A stretch of DNA of 64,000 nt from Agromyces rhizosphaerae (GCF_027925245.1 NZ_BSDP01000001.1:1426001-1490000); one strand, 5' to 3'. Shown: positions 7,910 to 16,930, counted from the first letter of the stretch. Notes: a model not told the origin generated them from the sequence alone. Program-made: numbers and translations.

Positions 7910-9406
7910 CTACCCGGCGGCGGGCGCCGCCTCAGAGGCATCCGTCTGCTCGACCGCATCGGTCGACTCAGCGGCATCCGTCGCCGGCGTCGGGTTCTTC
8001 GGCAGGCGCAGGGTCAGCAGCCCGCCGATCACCGCGAGGCCCGCGCCGATCGCCCACACCGCCGCGTAGCCGGTGAACGAGGTGACCGGGGCCGACCCGT
8101 CGACGTCCGTGCCGGCCACGATGAACGCGGCCATGACGGTCGTGAAGACCGCGCCGGCGGCGGCGCCCGCGGCCGTGCGCGCCGTGTTGTAGAGGCCGGA
8201 GACGACCGCGACCTCGTCATGGCGCGCGAGGCTCACGACCACCGTGGGCAGCACGCTGATGACGAAGCCCATGCCGAGTCCGCCGAGCACGAGCCAGACC
8301 ATGAACAGGGCGAGGTTGCCCGAGGCCAGGATCATGCCGAGGAACGCGGTCGCGCCGAGGCCGTGGGCGATGAGCAAGGTCGTGCGGGTCGAGAACCAGC
8401 CGACCAGGCGGTTGGCGAGCAGCGACCCGGCGAAGCCCGAGAGCGCCATCGCGCTGAGGATGATGCCGGACATCGCCGCCGACAGGCCCAGGCCGAAGCC
8501 GTACTCGTCGGGGTCGACGGCCACGAAGATCGCGATGAGGCTGGTGCCGCCGAGTGCGTGCGCGCCGTAGAGCACGCCGATCACGATCGGCAGCCCGATG
8601 CCGCCGTGGCGGAGCACGTCGAGGTCGATGAACGGATCGGCGACGCGCTTCTCGACGACCACCCAGGCTGCGAGCAGTGCGGCGCCGGCGACCATCAGCA
8701 CCCACGCGAGCGGGTCGCCCCAACCGGAGACGCCGGCGAGCGAGATGCCGCCGAGCAGGCCCGCGGCCCCGAAGCCGAGCAGGGCGACGCCCGCCCAGTC
8801 GAGCCTGCCGCCGCCGGTCACGTCGGTCTCGGGCACGAAGAACGCGATCAGCACGAGGCAGACGGCGAAGTAGATCGCCGGAACGGTGAGCACGAGCACG
8901 AGGCTGTCCGTCGCGCCGTAGAGCACGCCCGAGCCGACCGCACCGAGCAGCGCGCCGATGGCTAGCGACGCGACGAGCTGGCCGATGCTCTTGCCGACCT
9001 GCTCGGGTGCACGCTGGCGCACGATGGCGAACTCGAGCGGAAGGAATGCCACGAGCGCGCCCTGCAGCACGCGGCCGACGAGCAGCACGCCGAAGTTCGG
9101 CGCGAACGCGACGAGCAGCGACCCGAGGGCGGTGATGCCCACCGCGATCATGAGCAGCTTCTTGTGCCCGTGCATGTCGGCCAGCTTCGTGAGTAGCGGC
9201 ACGAACAGCACCGACGAGAGCAGGTAGGCGACGGCGACGAGGTTCAGCGTGGCCGCGCCGACGGAGTACATGTCGCCGATGCCGACCAGCAGCGGGCCGT
9301 ACCAGCCCTGCAGGATTCCGCTGCCGAGTTCGGTCAGGACGAGGAGCCCGACGGCGCCTCGACCTGCGGTGCGCGCCGTGGCGGGCGCGGTTCCGGTGGT
9401 GGTCAT
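7910..9406 (-). CDS. MFS transporter, 14-TM DHA2-like
   Basis: A 498-residue major facilitator with about 14 predicted helices. The loop 2-3 motif KLADMHGHKKLLMIAV (variant of GxxxDrxGrr) and the helix-4 GRVLQGALVAFLPLEFA segment fit the DHA2 proton antiporter group. The last 30 residues are an Ala/Glu/Thr/Asp-rich cytoplasmic tail. It is the last gene of the operon amidohydrolase – aminotransferase – transporter (31-base gap to the aminotransferase stop), so it probably moves the substrate or product of those enzymes rather than a drug. A ribosome-binding site AAGGGA lies before the ATG at 9406. Confidence 0.88.
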   Translation of the reverse strand: MTTTGTAPATARTAGRGAVGLLVLTELGSGILQGWYGPLLVGIGDMYSVGAATLNLVAVAYLLSSVLFVPLLTKLADMHGHKKLLMIAVGITALGSLLVAFAPNFGVLLVGRVLQGALVAFLPLEFAIVRQRAPEQVGKSIGQLVASLAIGALLGAVGSGVLYGATDSLVLVLTVPAIYFAVCLVLIAFFVPETDVTGGGRLDWAGVALLGFGAAGLLGGISLAGVSGWGDPLAWVLMVAGAALLAAWVVVEKRVADPFIDLDVLRHGGIGLPIVIGVLYGAHALGGTSLIAIFVAVDPDEYGFGLGLSAAMSGIILSAMALSGFAGSLLANRLVGWFSTRTTLLIAHGLGATAFLGMILASGNLALFMVWLVLGGLGMGFVISVLPTVVVSLARHDEVAVVSGLYNTARTAAGAAAGAVFTTVMAAFIVAGTDVDGSAPVTSFTGYAAVWAIGAGLAVIGGLLTLRLPKNPTPATDAAESTDAVEQTDASEAAPAAG

Positions 9407-9436
9407 GGGGGTTCCCTTCGTGTCGATCCGGTGCCG

Positions 9437-10804
9437 TCAGCCGACGAGCACCGGCTCCTCGGTCCGCACCGCGGCGTCTGCCACGGCGAGTGCCTCGTCG
9501 AGGATCGCGATGCCCTCGCGCGCCTCGTCGTCGGTGATCGTGCACGGCGGCACGACGTGGATGCGGTGGTACTGGTTGAACAGCAGCAGGCCGGCCTCGC
9601 GGGCGGCGGCGAGCACGCCCGCGACCGCCGGTGATGCCCCGCCGTAGGGTGCGAGCGGCTCCTTGGTCTCGCGGTCGGCGACCAGGTCGAGCGCCCAGAA
9701 CACGCCGAGTCCGCGCACGTCGCCGATCGACGGGTGGCGCTCGGCGAGCTCGCGCAGGCCGGGTCCGATGACCTCGGCGCCCACGCGCGCGGCGTTCGCG
9801 ACCACGTCCTCGTCGTGCATCGCGCGGATCGTCTCGACCGCGGCGGCGGCGGCGAGCGGATGCCCCGAGTAGGTCAGCCCGCCCGGGTAGGCGCGGTCGT
9901 CGAACGTGGCCGCGATCTCGTCGCGCAGCACGACGCCGCCCATGGGCACGTAGCCCGAGTTGACGCCCTTCGCGAAGGTGATGAGGTCGGGGGTCACGCC
10001 GTAGTGGTCGATCGCGAACCAGGCGCCCGTGCGGCCGAAGCCCGACATGACCTCGTCGCAGATCATCACGATGCCGAAGCGGTCGCAGAGCGCACGCACG
10101 CCGGCGAGGTAGCCAGGCGGCGGCGGCATGATGCCGCTCGTGCCGGGCACGGTCTCGAGCACGATCGCGGCGATGGTGCCCGGCCCCTCGAACAGGATCG
10201 TCTGCTCGAGGTGCGCGAGCGCGCGGTCGCATTCCTCCTGCTCGGTCGTCGCCTGGAAGACCGAGCGGTACAGGAACGGCCCGAAGAAGTGCACGGTGCC
10301 GGCGGGCGCGAACTCGTTCGGCCAGCGGCGCGGGTCGCCCGTGACCTGGATCGCCGTGGCGGTCGCCCCGTGGTACGAGCGGTAGGCCGACATGACCTTG
10401 GTGCGGCCGGTGTGCAGGCGGGCCATGCGCACCGCGTTCTCGATCGCCTCGGCGCCGCCGTTGGTGAAGAACACCTTGTTCATGCCCTCGGGCGCGACGT
10501 CGGCGATGAGCTTCGCGGCGAGCGAGCGCTGGTCGTTCGCGTGGGCCGGAGCGATCGTGCAGAGCACGTCGGCCTGGCGCTTGATGGCGTCGACGACGCG
10601 GGGGTGCTGGTGGCCGATGTTCGTGTAGACGAGCTGCGACGAGAAGTCGAGGTAGCGGTTGCCGTCGGCATCCCAGAGGTGGCTGCCCTCGGCACCCGCG
10701 ATGACGATGGGGTCGAGGCTCTTCTGCGCCGACCACGAGTGGAAGACGTGGGCGCGGTCGAGCTCGTAGGTGGTGAGCCCCGCGGGGTCGCTGGGGATGG
10801 GCAC
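9437..10804 (-). CDS. Class III (omega) aminotransferase
   Basis: A 455-residue PLP-dependent aminotransferase of the class III fold, acting on terminal amines (beta-alanine, taurine, GABA or similar) with pyruvate or 2-oxoglutarate. Visible landmarks are HLWDADGNRYLDFSSQL near the N-terminus, FFTNGGAEAIENAVRMAR for phosphate binding, ICDEVMSGFGRTG with the cofactor aspartate, and TFAKGVNSGYVPMGG with the Schiff-base lysine. The GTG at 10804 with AAGGAA upstream gives VPIPSDPAGL; the frame extends to 10942 without support. It lies between a metal-dependent amidohydrolase and an exporter/importer, which suggests catabolism of an N-acylated or amide-linked amine. The substrate is unknown. Confidence 0.9.
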   Translation of the reverse strand: MPIPSDPAGLTTYELDRAHVFHSWSAQKSLDPIVIAGAEGSHLWDADGNRYLDFSSQLVYTNIGHQHPRVVDAIKRQADVLCTIAPAHANDQRSLAAKLIADVAPEGMNKVFFTNGGAEAIENAVRMARLHTGRTKVMSAYRSYHGATATAIQVTGDPRRWPNEFAPAGTVHFFGPFLYRSVFQATTEQEECDRALAHLEQTILFEGPGTIAAIVLETVPGTSGIMPPPPGYLAGVRALCDRFGIVMICDEVMSGFGRTGAWFAIDHYGVTPDLITFAKGVNSGYVPMGGVVLRDEIAATFDDRAYPGGLTYSGHPLAAAAAVETIRAMHDEDVVANAARVGAEVIGPGLRELAERHPSIGDVRGLGVFWALDLVADRETKEPLAPYGGASPAVAGVLAAAREAGLLLFNQYHRIHVVPPCTITDDEAREGIAILDEALAVADAAVRTEEPVLVG

Positions 10805-10855
10805 GGTGGTTCCTTTCGATGGTGCGGATGCTGCGCCGGCGGCGTCGCCGGGGAA

Positions 10856-10882
10856 CCGGCGCCCGCACGTGGCGGGCGCCGG
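10856..10882 (-). terminator. Intercistronic stem-loop before the aminotransferase gene
   Basis: A perfect 11-bp stem (10856–10866 with 10872–10882) with a 5-base loop lies in the 97-base gap between the amidohydrolase stop and the aminotransferase start. It could be a partial terminator, attenuator or mRNA-processing element that lowers expression of the distal genes. Confidence 0.55.
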
Positions 10883-10901
10883 CCGGGTCGTGGGTGCGTG
10901 G

Positions 10902-12572
10902 CTAGACGCCCACCGCCACGGGGGCCTCGTGGTGCACGCCACCGACGACGGTGCCGAGCACGGTGATCTCGCGCAGCTCCTTCGCCTCGGCGACCTCGAC
11001 CGGGTCGCGGTCGAGCACCGCGAAGTCGGCGTACTTGCCGGGCACGATCGAGCCGACGAGGTGGTCGAGCTTCAGCAGGTAGGCCGGGCCGATGGTGATC
11101 GCCTCGAGCGCCTCGTAGACCGAGATGCGCTCCGCGTCGCCCCAGGAGCGACCCGTCGGCGTGCGGCGCTCGGCGGCGTAGGACGCGGTGGCCAGCGGGT
11201 CGAGCGGCGTGACCGGGGTGTCGGAGTGCAGGGCGATCGTGACGCCCTCGTCGAGCGCGGTGCGCGCGGCGTTCATGCGCTTCACGCGGTCCGGGCCGAC
11301 GGTGAGGTCGATGTGCTGGTCGCCCCAGTACCAGATGTGGTTCGAGAACACGTTGGCGCACATGCCCAGCTCGGCCATGCGCTTGTACTGCGCGCGGGTG
11401 GTGAGCTGCGAGTGCGTGACCGTGTGACGGTGGTTCCAGCGAGGCGACTCGGCGAGCACGGCCTCGACCGCGTCGAGGAACACCTCGGTCGCCTCGTCGC
11501 CGTTGCAGTGCACGTGGATGTTCAGGCCGGCCGCGTGGAACGCGCGCACCTGGTCGCGGAAGGTCGCGGCATCCGTGTTCCAGATGCCGGCATCGTGGTT
11601 GCAGACGTAGCCCGGGTCCTGCAGCTTGGCGGTGTACTGCTGGATCGAGCCGTCGAGCATGAGCTTCACCGAGCCGAGGTGCAGCTTCGGCGTGGCCCGG
11701 CCCTGCTGGGCGGCGACCGCGCCCGCGAGCTGCTGGGCCTGCTCGAGGGTCTTGGTCATGCCGCCGAAGGTGGCGGGCACGAGGCGCACCGCGAAGTCGT
11801 CGCGTCCGGTGACCTCGGCGAGCAGGTCGTACCCGCCGGGCCGCACGAGGTCGAAGCTCGCGAGGTCGGTCGCGGTGGTGCATCCGTGGTTCCGCGCGTC
11901 GGCGGCGAACGCGTAGAGGCCGCCCTCGGTGGTGAGGCCCTTCGACAGGTCGATGCCGGCGAGCGCCATGACCGGGCCCATCGCCTGCATCTCCTGCAGC
12001 TCGCCGGTGGGCACGCCGTCGGCGTCGAGCACGACGCCCTCGACCTCGGTGCCGGGCCCGTAGCCCGCACGCTCGAGCAGCACGGAGTTGGCGGTGCCGA
12101 CGTGGCCGCTCGCGTGGGTCACGTAGATGCCGCGGGTCGTGCTGACCTCGTCGAGCACCCCGCGGGTGAGCTGCTCGCCGGGGAAGAAGAGCATGTCGAG
12201 GCCGCGGGCGAAGAGCACCTCGCCCTCGGGCAGCTCGGCGTCCCACACCTTCAGCGCGTCGATCACGCCCTGCCAGGTCTGCGCGCCGGGCAGCGGCGTG
12301 CCGTCGGGCGCGGTGCGCGGGAAGTAGCCGAGGAAGTACGGGCTCGCGCCGAACTCGCCACCGAGGTGCGAGTGCGCCTCCACGAAGCCGGGTGCGAGCA
12401 CGCGGTCGGCGTAGCGCTCGTCGACGGTCGCGCCGGGGTAGGTTGCCGCGAGCTCCTCGGTCTCGCCGACGGCCAGGATGACGTCGCCGCGCACGGCGAC
12501 GGCGCCGGCGGTCGGGACGACCTTGTCCATGGTGCGGACGGTGCGGGCGGGGTAGATGATCACGTCGCTCAC
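10902..12572 (-). CDS. Amidohydrolase family 3 protein (YtcJ/NfdA-like)
   Basis: A 556-residue metal-dependent hydrolase of the amidohydrolase superfamily. The first metal-binding motif reads APGFVEAHSHLGGEFG (HxH), later come HVHCNGDEATEVFLDA and NHRHTVTHSQL with metal-ligand histidines, and near the C-terminus HSDTPVTPLDPL with the catalytic aspartate. This layout is typical of YtcJ-like (amidohydrolase_3) exoenzymes acting on N-substituted amides or formamides. The start is taken as GTG 12572 (VSDVIIYPARTV) because AGGAG precedes it. It is the first gene of a three-gene operon with the aminotransferase and MFS transporter, and divergent from the AhpD-like gene. No signal peptide, so cytoplasmic. 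Confidence 0.88.
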   Translation of the reverse strand: MSDVIIYPARTVRTMDKVVPTAGAVAVRGDVILAVGETEELAATYPGATVDERYADRVLAPGFVEAHSHLGGEFGASPYFLGYFPRTAPDGTPLPGAQTWQGVIDALKVWDAELPEGEVLFARGLDMLFFPGEQLTRGVLDEVSTTRGIYVTHASGHVGTANSVLLERAGYGPGTEVEGVVLDADGVPTGELQEMQAMGPVMALAGIDLSKGLTTEGGLYAFAADARNHGCTTATDLASFDLVRPGGYDLLAEVTGRDDFAVRLVPATFGGMTKTLEQAQQLAGAVAAQQGRATPKLHLGSVKLMLDGSIQQYTAKLQDPGYVCNHDAGIWNTDAATFRDQVRAFHAAGLNIHVHCNGDEATEVFLDAVEAVLAESPRWNHRHTVTHSQLTTRAQYKRMAELGMCANVFSNHIWYWGDQHIDLTVGPDRVKRMNAARTALDEGVTIALHSDTPVTPLDPLATASYAAERRTPTGRSWGDAERISVYEALEAITIGPAYLLKLDHLVGSIVPGKYADFAVLDRDPVEVAEAKELREITVLGTVVGGVHHEAPVAVGV

Positions 12573-12816
12573 GACGGGTGCTCCTCGGTGGTTCGGGTCG
12601 GGGACCGATCTGATCGGGTCCTTCGATCCTCGAAGACCGAGTGCGGTTCGGTAAGGGCCAGCGATCCGGATGCCGCCTGCACCACCGTTCACACGCTCGT
12701 CACGCAGTTCTCACGCTGGAAACATGGGCGGATGCGTGCGAAACACGCCGTTCATCTGCAGCGCCCGCGCCACCCCGAAACGGACATGCGCAGCACTCAG
12801 CGAAGACGCCGGCTTG
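12573..12816. other. Divergent intergenic region, left part
   Basis: This stretch lies between the divergent amidohydrolase (starts 12572) and AhpD-like (starts 12925) genes. It has no open frame with coding character. It should carry the leftward promoter of the amidohydrolase operon, but I cannot place -35/-10 boxes with confidence. The right part of the gap carries the operator pair listed separately. Confidence 0.5.
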
Positions 12817-12849
12817 TGTGGTCTGACCACAGGGTGTAGTCTGACCACA
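12817..12849. promoter_or_regulatory. Two tandem palindromic operators TGTGGTCTGACCACA
   Basis: The palindrome TGTGGT-CTG-ACCACA at 12817–12831 is repeated with one change (TGTAGT) at 12835–12849, so centres are 18 bp apart. The GGTnnnACC core fits operators of the FadR subgroup of GntR regulators (established knowledge of that family). A plausible promoter overlaps: TTGTGT at 12814–12819 and TAGTCT at 12837–12842, spacer 17. The sites lie 76 bp before the AhpD-like ATG and in the divergent gap of the amidohydrolase operon. No FadR-type gene is present in the window. Confidence 0.65.
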
Positions 12850-12924
12850 GCAGCTCGCAAGCGGAACCAGCAGGCGAGACATCGGCGCCCCTCGATCGGG
12901 ACACCTTCACAAGAGGAGAACGAC

Positions 12925-13290
12925 ATGTCGAAGAACTTCGTAGAGATCGAATCTCAGGTCATGGACGGGATGAAGGGCCTCTCGGCCGCCATTCCCGGCA
13001 CGATCAACGGGTTCGCCACGATGCACCGCAAGGCCCTCGAGGACGGCGCGCTGAGCGCAGCCACCAAGGAGCTCATGGCCCTCGCGATCGCGATCGCGAT
13101 CCGCTGCGAAGGATGCATCGCCTGCCATGTCAAGGACGCGCTCAAGGCCGGCGCGACGCCGGAGCAGGTCAACGAGACCATCGGCGTGGCCATCCTCATG
13201 GGCGGCGGCCCCTCGGTCGTCTACGGCGGCGAAGCGCAGACCGCGCTCGCCCAGTTCCAGGCCGCCCAGGAGCACGCGCTCGTCGCCTGA
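12925..13290 (+). CDS. Carboxymuconolactone decarboxylase/AhpD-like protein
   Basis: A 121-residue all-helical protein of the CMD/AhpD family. The catalytic arrangement E49-x11-C61-x2-C64-x3-H68 (in MALAIAIAIRCEGCIACH, preceded by KEL) exactly matches the AhpD proton-relay and redox-cysteine pattern, so it is likely a peroxidase/disulfide-type enzyme rather than a decarboxylase. The start ATG 12925 follows AGAGGAGA. A pair of palindromic operators sits just upstream. Divergence from the amidohydrolase–aminotransferase operon suggests shared control. It is convergent with the MarR gene, with a hairpin between. Confidence 0.9.
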   Translation: MSKNFVEIESQVMDGMKGLSAAIPGTINGFATMHRKALEDGALSAATKELMALAIAIAIRCEGCIACHVKDALKAGATPEQVNETIGVAILMGGGPSVVYGGEAQTALAQFQAAQEHALVA

Positions 13291-13300
13291 CACCCGGACT

Positions 13301-13316
13301 CCCGGCACCCGCCGGG
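13301..13316. terminator. Short hairpin between convergent genes
   Basis: CCCGGC (13301–13306) and GCCGGG (13311–13316) pair around a 4-base loop, 11 bases after the AhpD-like stop and 27 bases from the MarR stop. A weak but well-placed bidirectional terminator. Confidence 0.5.
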
Positions 13317-13343
13317 CGACGTGCGGCAGGCGTCCGCAGGGCG

Positions 13344-13850
13344 TCACGCCCGCTCGGACCAGCCCTCCACCCAGCGTCGTGTCAATGCACGGAACGCATC
13401 GACGTCGGCGGCCGGCCAGTCGGCGGTCGTCTCGGTGATCGTGCGTTCCTGCGCCGCGACGACGCGAGCGGCCAGCTCGCGACCGGGAGCGGTCAGCGCG
13501 AGGATCACCCCGCGCTGGTCGGCCGGGTCGGCCACCCGCTCGACCAGGCCGACGCCCACCAGCCGCGCGACGATCTTCGTGACGTTCGCGCGCCCGGTCT
13601 CGAGTCCCTCGGCGAGGTCGGTGGGGCGCATCGCGCCGTGCAGCGAGAGCTGGTTCAGCGCGAGGAAGGTCGGGATGTCGTCGATCGGGAAGCCGACCTC
13701 GGTCATCAGGCCCCGACGCAGCCGGCTGCTGTTCGCCTGGCGGATCATCCGCTCGAGGATGCCGAGCAGGTCGTCGGGGTCGGCCGACGCCACGGGCGAG
13801 AGGTCGACGGCGTCGACGTGCGCCAGCTGGGTGGCGGGTGGTCGTGGCAT
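13344..13850 (-). CDS. MarR family transcriptional regulator
   Basis: A 168-residue winged-helix regulator. The core GAMRPTDLAEGLETGRANVTKIVARLVGVGLVERVADPADQRGVILALT is recognisable as the MarR recognition helix, the wing and its DxR motif (D-P-A-D-Q-R). The N-terminal and C-terminal helices form the usual dimer interface. The ATG at 13850 is preceded by GAGAGGA. It faces the AhpD-like gene convergently and reads away from GH106, so its target is not obvious; no symmetrical MarR-type operator is apparent immediately upstream. Short (about 54-base) gap to the GH106 stop. Confidence 0.88.
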   Translation of the reverse strand: MPRPPATQLAHVDAVDLSPVASADPDDLLGILERMIRQANSSRLRRGLMTEVGFPIDDIPTFLALNQLSLHGAMRPTDLAEGLETGRANVTKIVARLVGVGLVERVADPADQRGVILALTAPGRELAARVVAAQERTITETTADWPAADVDAFRALTRRWVEGWSERA

Positions 13851-13904
13851 CCGTCGTCCTCTCGTCCCAGGGCTCGGTTTGCGGGCGGGTCGGGTTCCCG
13901 CAGG

Positions 13905-16850
13905 CTATCCGACGGCCACGATGCGCACCGGGCCGACCAGGCCGTACGGCCGCACCGACACCTGGTGCGTGCCCTCGCGGCCGTCGATCAGCAGCGCGAT
14001 GTCGGGCAGCTCGTCGTAGTAGCCGCGGGCGATGAGCCGGTTGTTGAGCGAGCTCGCGGTGCGCACGACGACCTCGTTGGCGCCCCCGATCACGGCGTCG
14101 GTCACGTCGACGGTCGGATGCGACGTGTCGAACCCGACCGGTGCGCCGCCGTTCACCGACACCGACCCGAGCCCGCCGTTCGTGGAGCCGAGCTCGAGCA
14201 CGAACCGCTCGCCGTCGGCGGGCAGGCGGTCGAGCGTGATCGTCGCGCGGTACTCCCCCACGCCCGAGACCTCGGGGCCCACTCCGGGCAGGTCGGTCCA
14301 CGGCGCCAGCGCGGTCGCGGGCGACGCGAGGCGGGTGACGGCGGTCTCCGGGCGCACTTCGCGGGTGACGTAGCCGAGGCCGCGGTCCTCCTCGATGACG
14401 GTCGTCTCGCCCGCGTCCCAGCTCTCAACCGCGATCGACCAGCCCGAGGCACCCGCCAGCACGTGTCGGCCCGCCACCGTCGACTCGGTCGCCGGCTCCG
14501 ACCGGTCGAGCGTGAGCAGCGCGATCTCGCCGGGCGCCAGGCGCAGGGTCGCGATGGTGCGGTCACCCTCGACACGGATGCCACGGTGCTCGCGCACCTC
14601 GCCGGTCCAGACGTCGATGCGGTGCATCCGCCCCGTGCCCGGCAGCGCGATCTCGACGGTGGTGTCCTCACCCGTCTCGTAGAGGAAGTGGTACGCGTAG
14701 ACGTGCAGCAGGTCGCCCTCCTCGCGGAGGTACCCGAGCACGTTCCGGTTCTCGGCCGTGAACTCGGCGCGGCCAGCGACGCCGAGGCCGCGCAGGGCGT
14801 CGACGGTCTCGGCGGGGTCGTCGATCTCGGCGACGGTCGGCTGCGCGCGGAGCTCGGCGAGCGTCGCGGCCAGCTCGGCGTCGCGGCCGTCGCGGCCCGG
14901 GGTGCGGGCAGCGGCGCGCTCGTGGTGCGTGTACTCGCCCGTGGCGAGCAGCTTGAGGTCGCTCGCGCCGTTCACGATGAGCACGCGCAGGCCCTGCCGC
15001 GCCCAGTCGAGCAGCAGCGCGGCGACGTCGGCGTCGAGCGTCTGCTGGTAGACGATGAGCGCCTGGTAGCCGGGTCCGTCGGGCTGCACGAGTCCGTCGG
15101 CGAACGAGACATCCTCGTGCTCGAGCAGCGATCCGTCGAGGAACTCGTAGCTCCAGCCCGCATCCTGCATGCCGAGGTCGCGCCACCAGTGGTTCTGCCG
15201 GTCGCGCATCCACATGCGCCCGTAGGCGACCTCGTCGGCGATGCGCCCGCCGTCTGGCGTGGTGAAGATCATGCCCGAGGTGTTGTCGACGAAGTGGTCG
15301 GTGCGCAGGATTCCGACGTCGATGCGCGGGTGCCCCTGGCGCAGCAGGTACTGCACGCGGCCGACCGCGTCGTTCCACAGCGGGTAGAACTCGGATGCCG
15401 GCTGGCGGAGGTCGAACCGCTCGGAGAACATCGACCACATGCCCTCGTGTCCGGGCCACTCGGTGGCACCCTCGGCGCCGGCGACGCTCGCCCAGCCGTG
15501 CAGCACGGTCTTCGTGACCCCGGCGGCGAGCTGGGTCGCGATGATCTGGTCGTAGAAGCGGTGGTCGAGCATGTGGTTGCGCGTGGTCGCGCCGGTCTCG
15601 GAGGAGTACTGCTTGCCGAAGAGGTGCGCGGGGCCTGCGAGCAGGCGGTACGCGTCGATCTGCGAGCCGAACTCGAGCGACTCGGTCTCGATGCCGTCGA
15701 CCTCCGGGCCGGGGCGGGTGAGCTCGAACGGCAGTCCGTAGCTGATCTCGGAGCGCAGCAGGATGCCGTTGTCGTGCAGGAACTCGGCGAACGGGCGCAG
15801 CATGTGCTCGATGTAGAGGTCGGTGAGGGTCTCGACGTAGTCGTGCCGCACCTTCTCGACCTCGATGCGGTGGGTGTCGTCGACCTCGTAGGTGTACGTG
15901 GTCGACGAGGCCATGAGCTCCGACTGGCGCACGAGCACCGGCAGCCAGGGGGTGATCTCGTAGCCGCGGCGGGCGGCGAACTCGGCGGCGACGTTCGGGC
16001 CCCAGAACATGCCGCCCCGGCCCCAGACGTTCAGCTCGAGGGAGTCCATGTACATCTGCGCGCGCGGGTTCCTCGCGATCTGCTCGCGCAGTTCGGGCGT
16101 CAGCACGACGTCGCGCCAGTAGTCGATGACCGCGTCGACGCCCGCGCGCTCGAGGTAGTTCACCGTGTAGTTGACGGTGGCCGAGGGGGATGCGGTCTGG
16201 CCGGTGCCGTGCGCACGGAACGTGAACAGGCGCCAGTCGTCGTCGGTCGGCGGGGTCCAGTCGAGGGCGTCGTCGACGACCTGCGCGGTGAGGTCGACGA
16301 GACGGTCGATGGCGAGGGTGGTGCCGTCGCCGGCGCTCGCGATCGTGGGCACCGCGAGCACCGCGACCAGCGGCTGGAGCGTCGGGGCCACCCGCTCCCC
16401 CGGCAGGATGTGCCCGCCGCGCTGCTCGTGCAGGTCGATCAGCGGCAGGGCGCCGCTGCGGCCGCCCGCGCCCACCTCCTCGACCACGTAATTGAGCTCC
16501 TGCGCTGCCGCCGGGTGGTCGGGGTCGATCGTCGGCAGGTTCGCGTTCGACCAGTTCGTGCCCGAGGTGAAGCTGAACGACATGCCGCGCGCGGTCGTCT
16601 CCTCGACGACGATCGCCGAGTCGTGCACCCACTCCTCCGCGCCCCAGCCGTAGCGGGAGTGGTCGATGGCCTGCTCGTCCATCGCGAGGAACTCCATGCC
16701 GCCGAAGCCCAGGCGGTGCGCCGCGTCGATCTCGCGGCGGATCGTCTCGTCGGTGTGCAGGCCCTCGGCGAGCCACCAGCGCTGCTCGGGGCGGTACTCG
16801 ATGGGCGGATGCGCGAGCGGCTCGCGGTGGGCGTCGAACGCGGCGGACAT
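13905..16850 (-). CDS. GH106-like alpha-L-rhamnosidase
   Basis: A 981-residue glycoside hydrolase. Its N-terminal block RWWLAEGLHTDETIRREIDA (about residues 24–43) followed by RLGFGGMEF is the hallmark of GH106 alpha-L-rhamnosidases and their bacterial relatives (a WW near the N-terminus and a GFGGxE turn). A long (beta/alpha)8 region follows, with SSETG and EWPGHEGMW segments, and the C-terminal 200 residues look like a beta-sandwich carbohydrate-binding domain. No signal peptide, so it should act in the cytoplasm on imported rhamnogalacturonan fragments. AAGGAG lies before the ATG at 16850, and a good promoter at 16902–16930 drives it away from the divergent LacI gene. Family placement is by motif; substrate is inferred. 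Confidence 0.75.
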   Translation of the reverse strand: MSAAFDAHREPLAHPPIEYRPEQRWWLAEGLHTDETIRREIDAAHRLGFGGMEFLAMDEQAIDHSRYGWGAEEWVHDSAIVVEETTARGMSFSFTSGTNWSNANLPTIDPDHPAAAQELNYVVEEVGAGGRSGALPLIDLHEQRGGHILPGERVAPTLQPLVAVLAVPTIASAGDGTTLAIDRLVDLTAQVVDDALDWTPPTDDDWRLFTFRAHGTGQTASPSATVNYTVNYLERAGVDAVIDYWRDVVLTPELREQIARNPRAQMYMDSLELNVWGRGGMFWGPNVAAEFAARRGYEITPWLPVLVRQSELMASSTTYTYEVDDTHRIEVEKVRHDYVETLTDLYIEHMLRPFAEFLHDNGILLRSEISYGLPFELTRPGPEVDGIETESLEFGSQIDAYRLLAGPAHLFGKQYSSETGATTRNHMLDHRFYDQIIATQLAAGVTKTVLHGWASVAGAEGATEWPGHEGMWSMFSERFDLRQPASEFYPLWNDAVGRVQYLLRQGHPRIDVGILRTDHFVDNTSGMIFTTPDGGRIADEVAYGRMWMRDRQNHWWRDLGMQDAGWSYEFLDGSLLEHEDVSFADGLVQPDGPGYQALIVYQQTLDADVAALLLDWARQGLRVLIVNGASDLKLLATGEYTHHERAAARTPGRDGRDAELAATLAELRAQPTVAEIDDPAETVDALRGLGVAGRAEFTAENRNVLGYLREEGDLLHVYAYHFLYETGEDTTVEIALPGTGRMHRIDVWTGEVREHRGIRVEGDRTIATLRLAPGEIALLTLDRSEPATESTVAGRHVLAGASGWSIAVESWDAGETTVIEEDRGLGYVTREVRPETAVTRLASPATALAPWTDLPGVGPEVSGVGEYRATITLDRLPADGERFVLELGSTNGGLGSVSVNGGAPVGFDTSHPTVDVTDAVIGGANEVVVRTASSLNNRLIARGYYDELPDIALLIDGREGTHQVSVRPYGLVGPVRIVAVG

Positions 16851-16901
16851 GGTTCTCCTTCGAACGTGATCGCGGGTGCCGGCGGACCGGCGTCGCGATC
16901 A

Positions 16902-16930
16902 AGTATTGTCCGGAGTGAAATAAAAGACAA
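16902..16930 (-). promoter_or_regulatory. Sigma-70-type promoter of the GH106 gene
   Basis: On the minus strand TTGTCT (plus 16925–16930), a 17-bp spacer and AATACT (plus 16902–16907) form a good promoter 50 bases ahead of the GH106 ATG. TTGTC and GACAA (16906–16910 and 16926–16930) also form an inverted repeat across it, a possible regulator site. For the opposite LacI gene a -10-like TACACT is at 16965–16970. Confidence 0.6.

Noticed and set aside
13344..13850. MarR as regulator of the FadR-type operators
   Set aside because: MarR sites usually look different, and it is convergent with the AhpD-like gene; no direct evidence links them.
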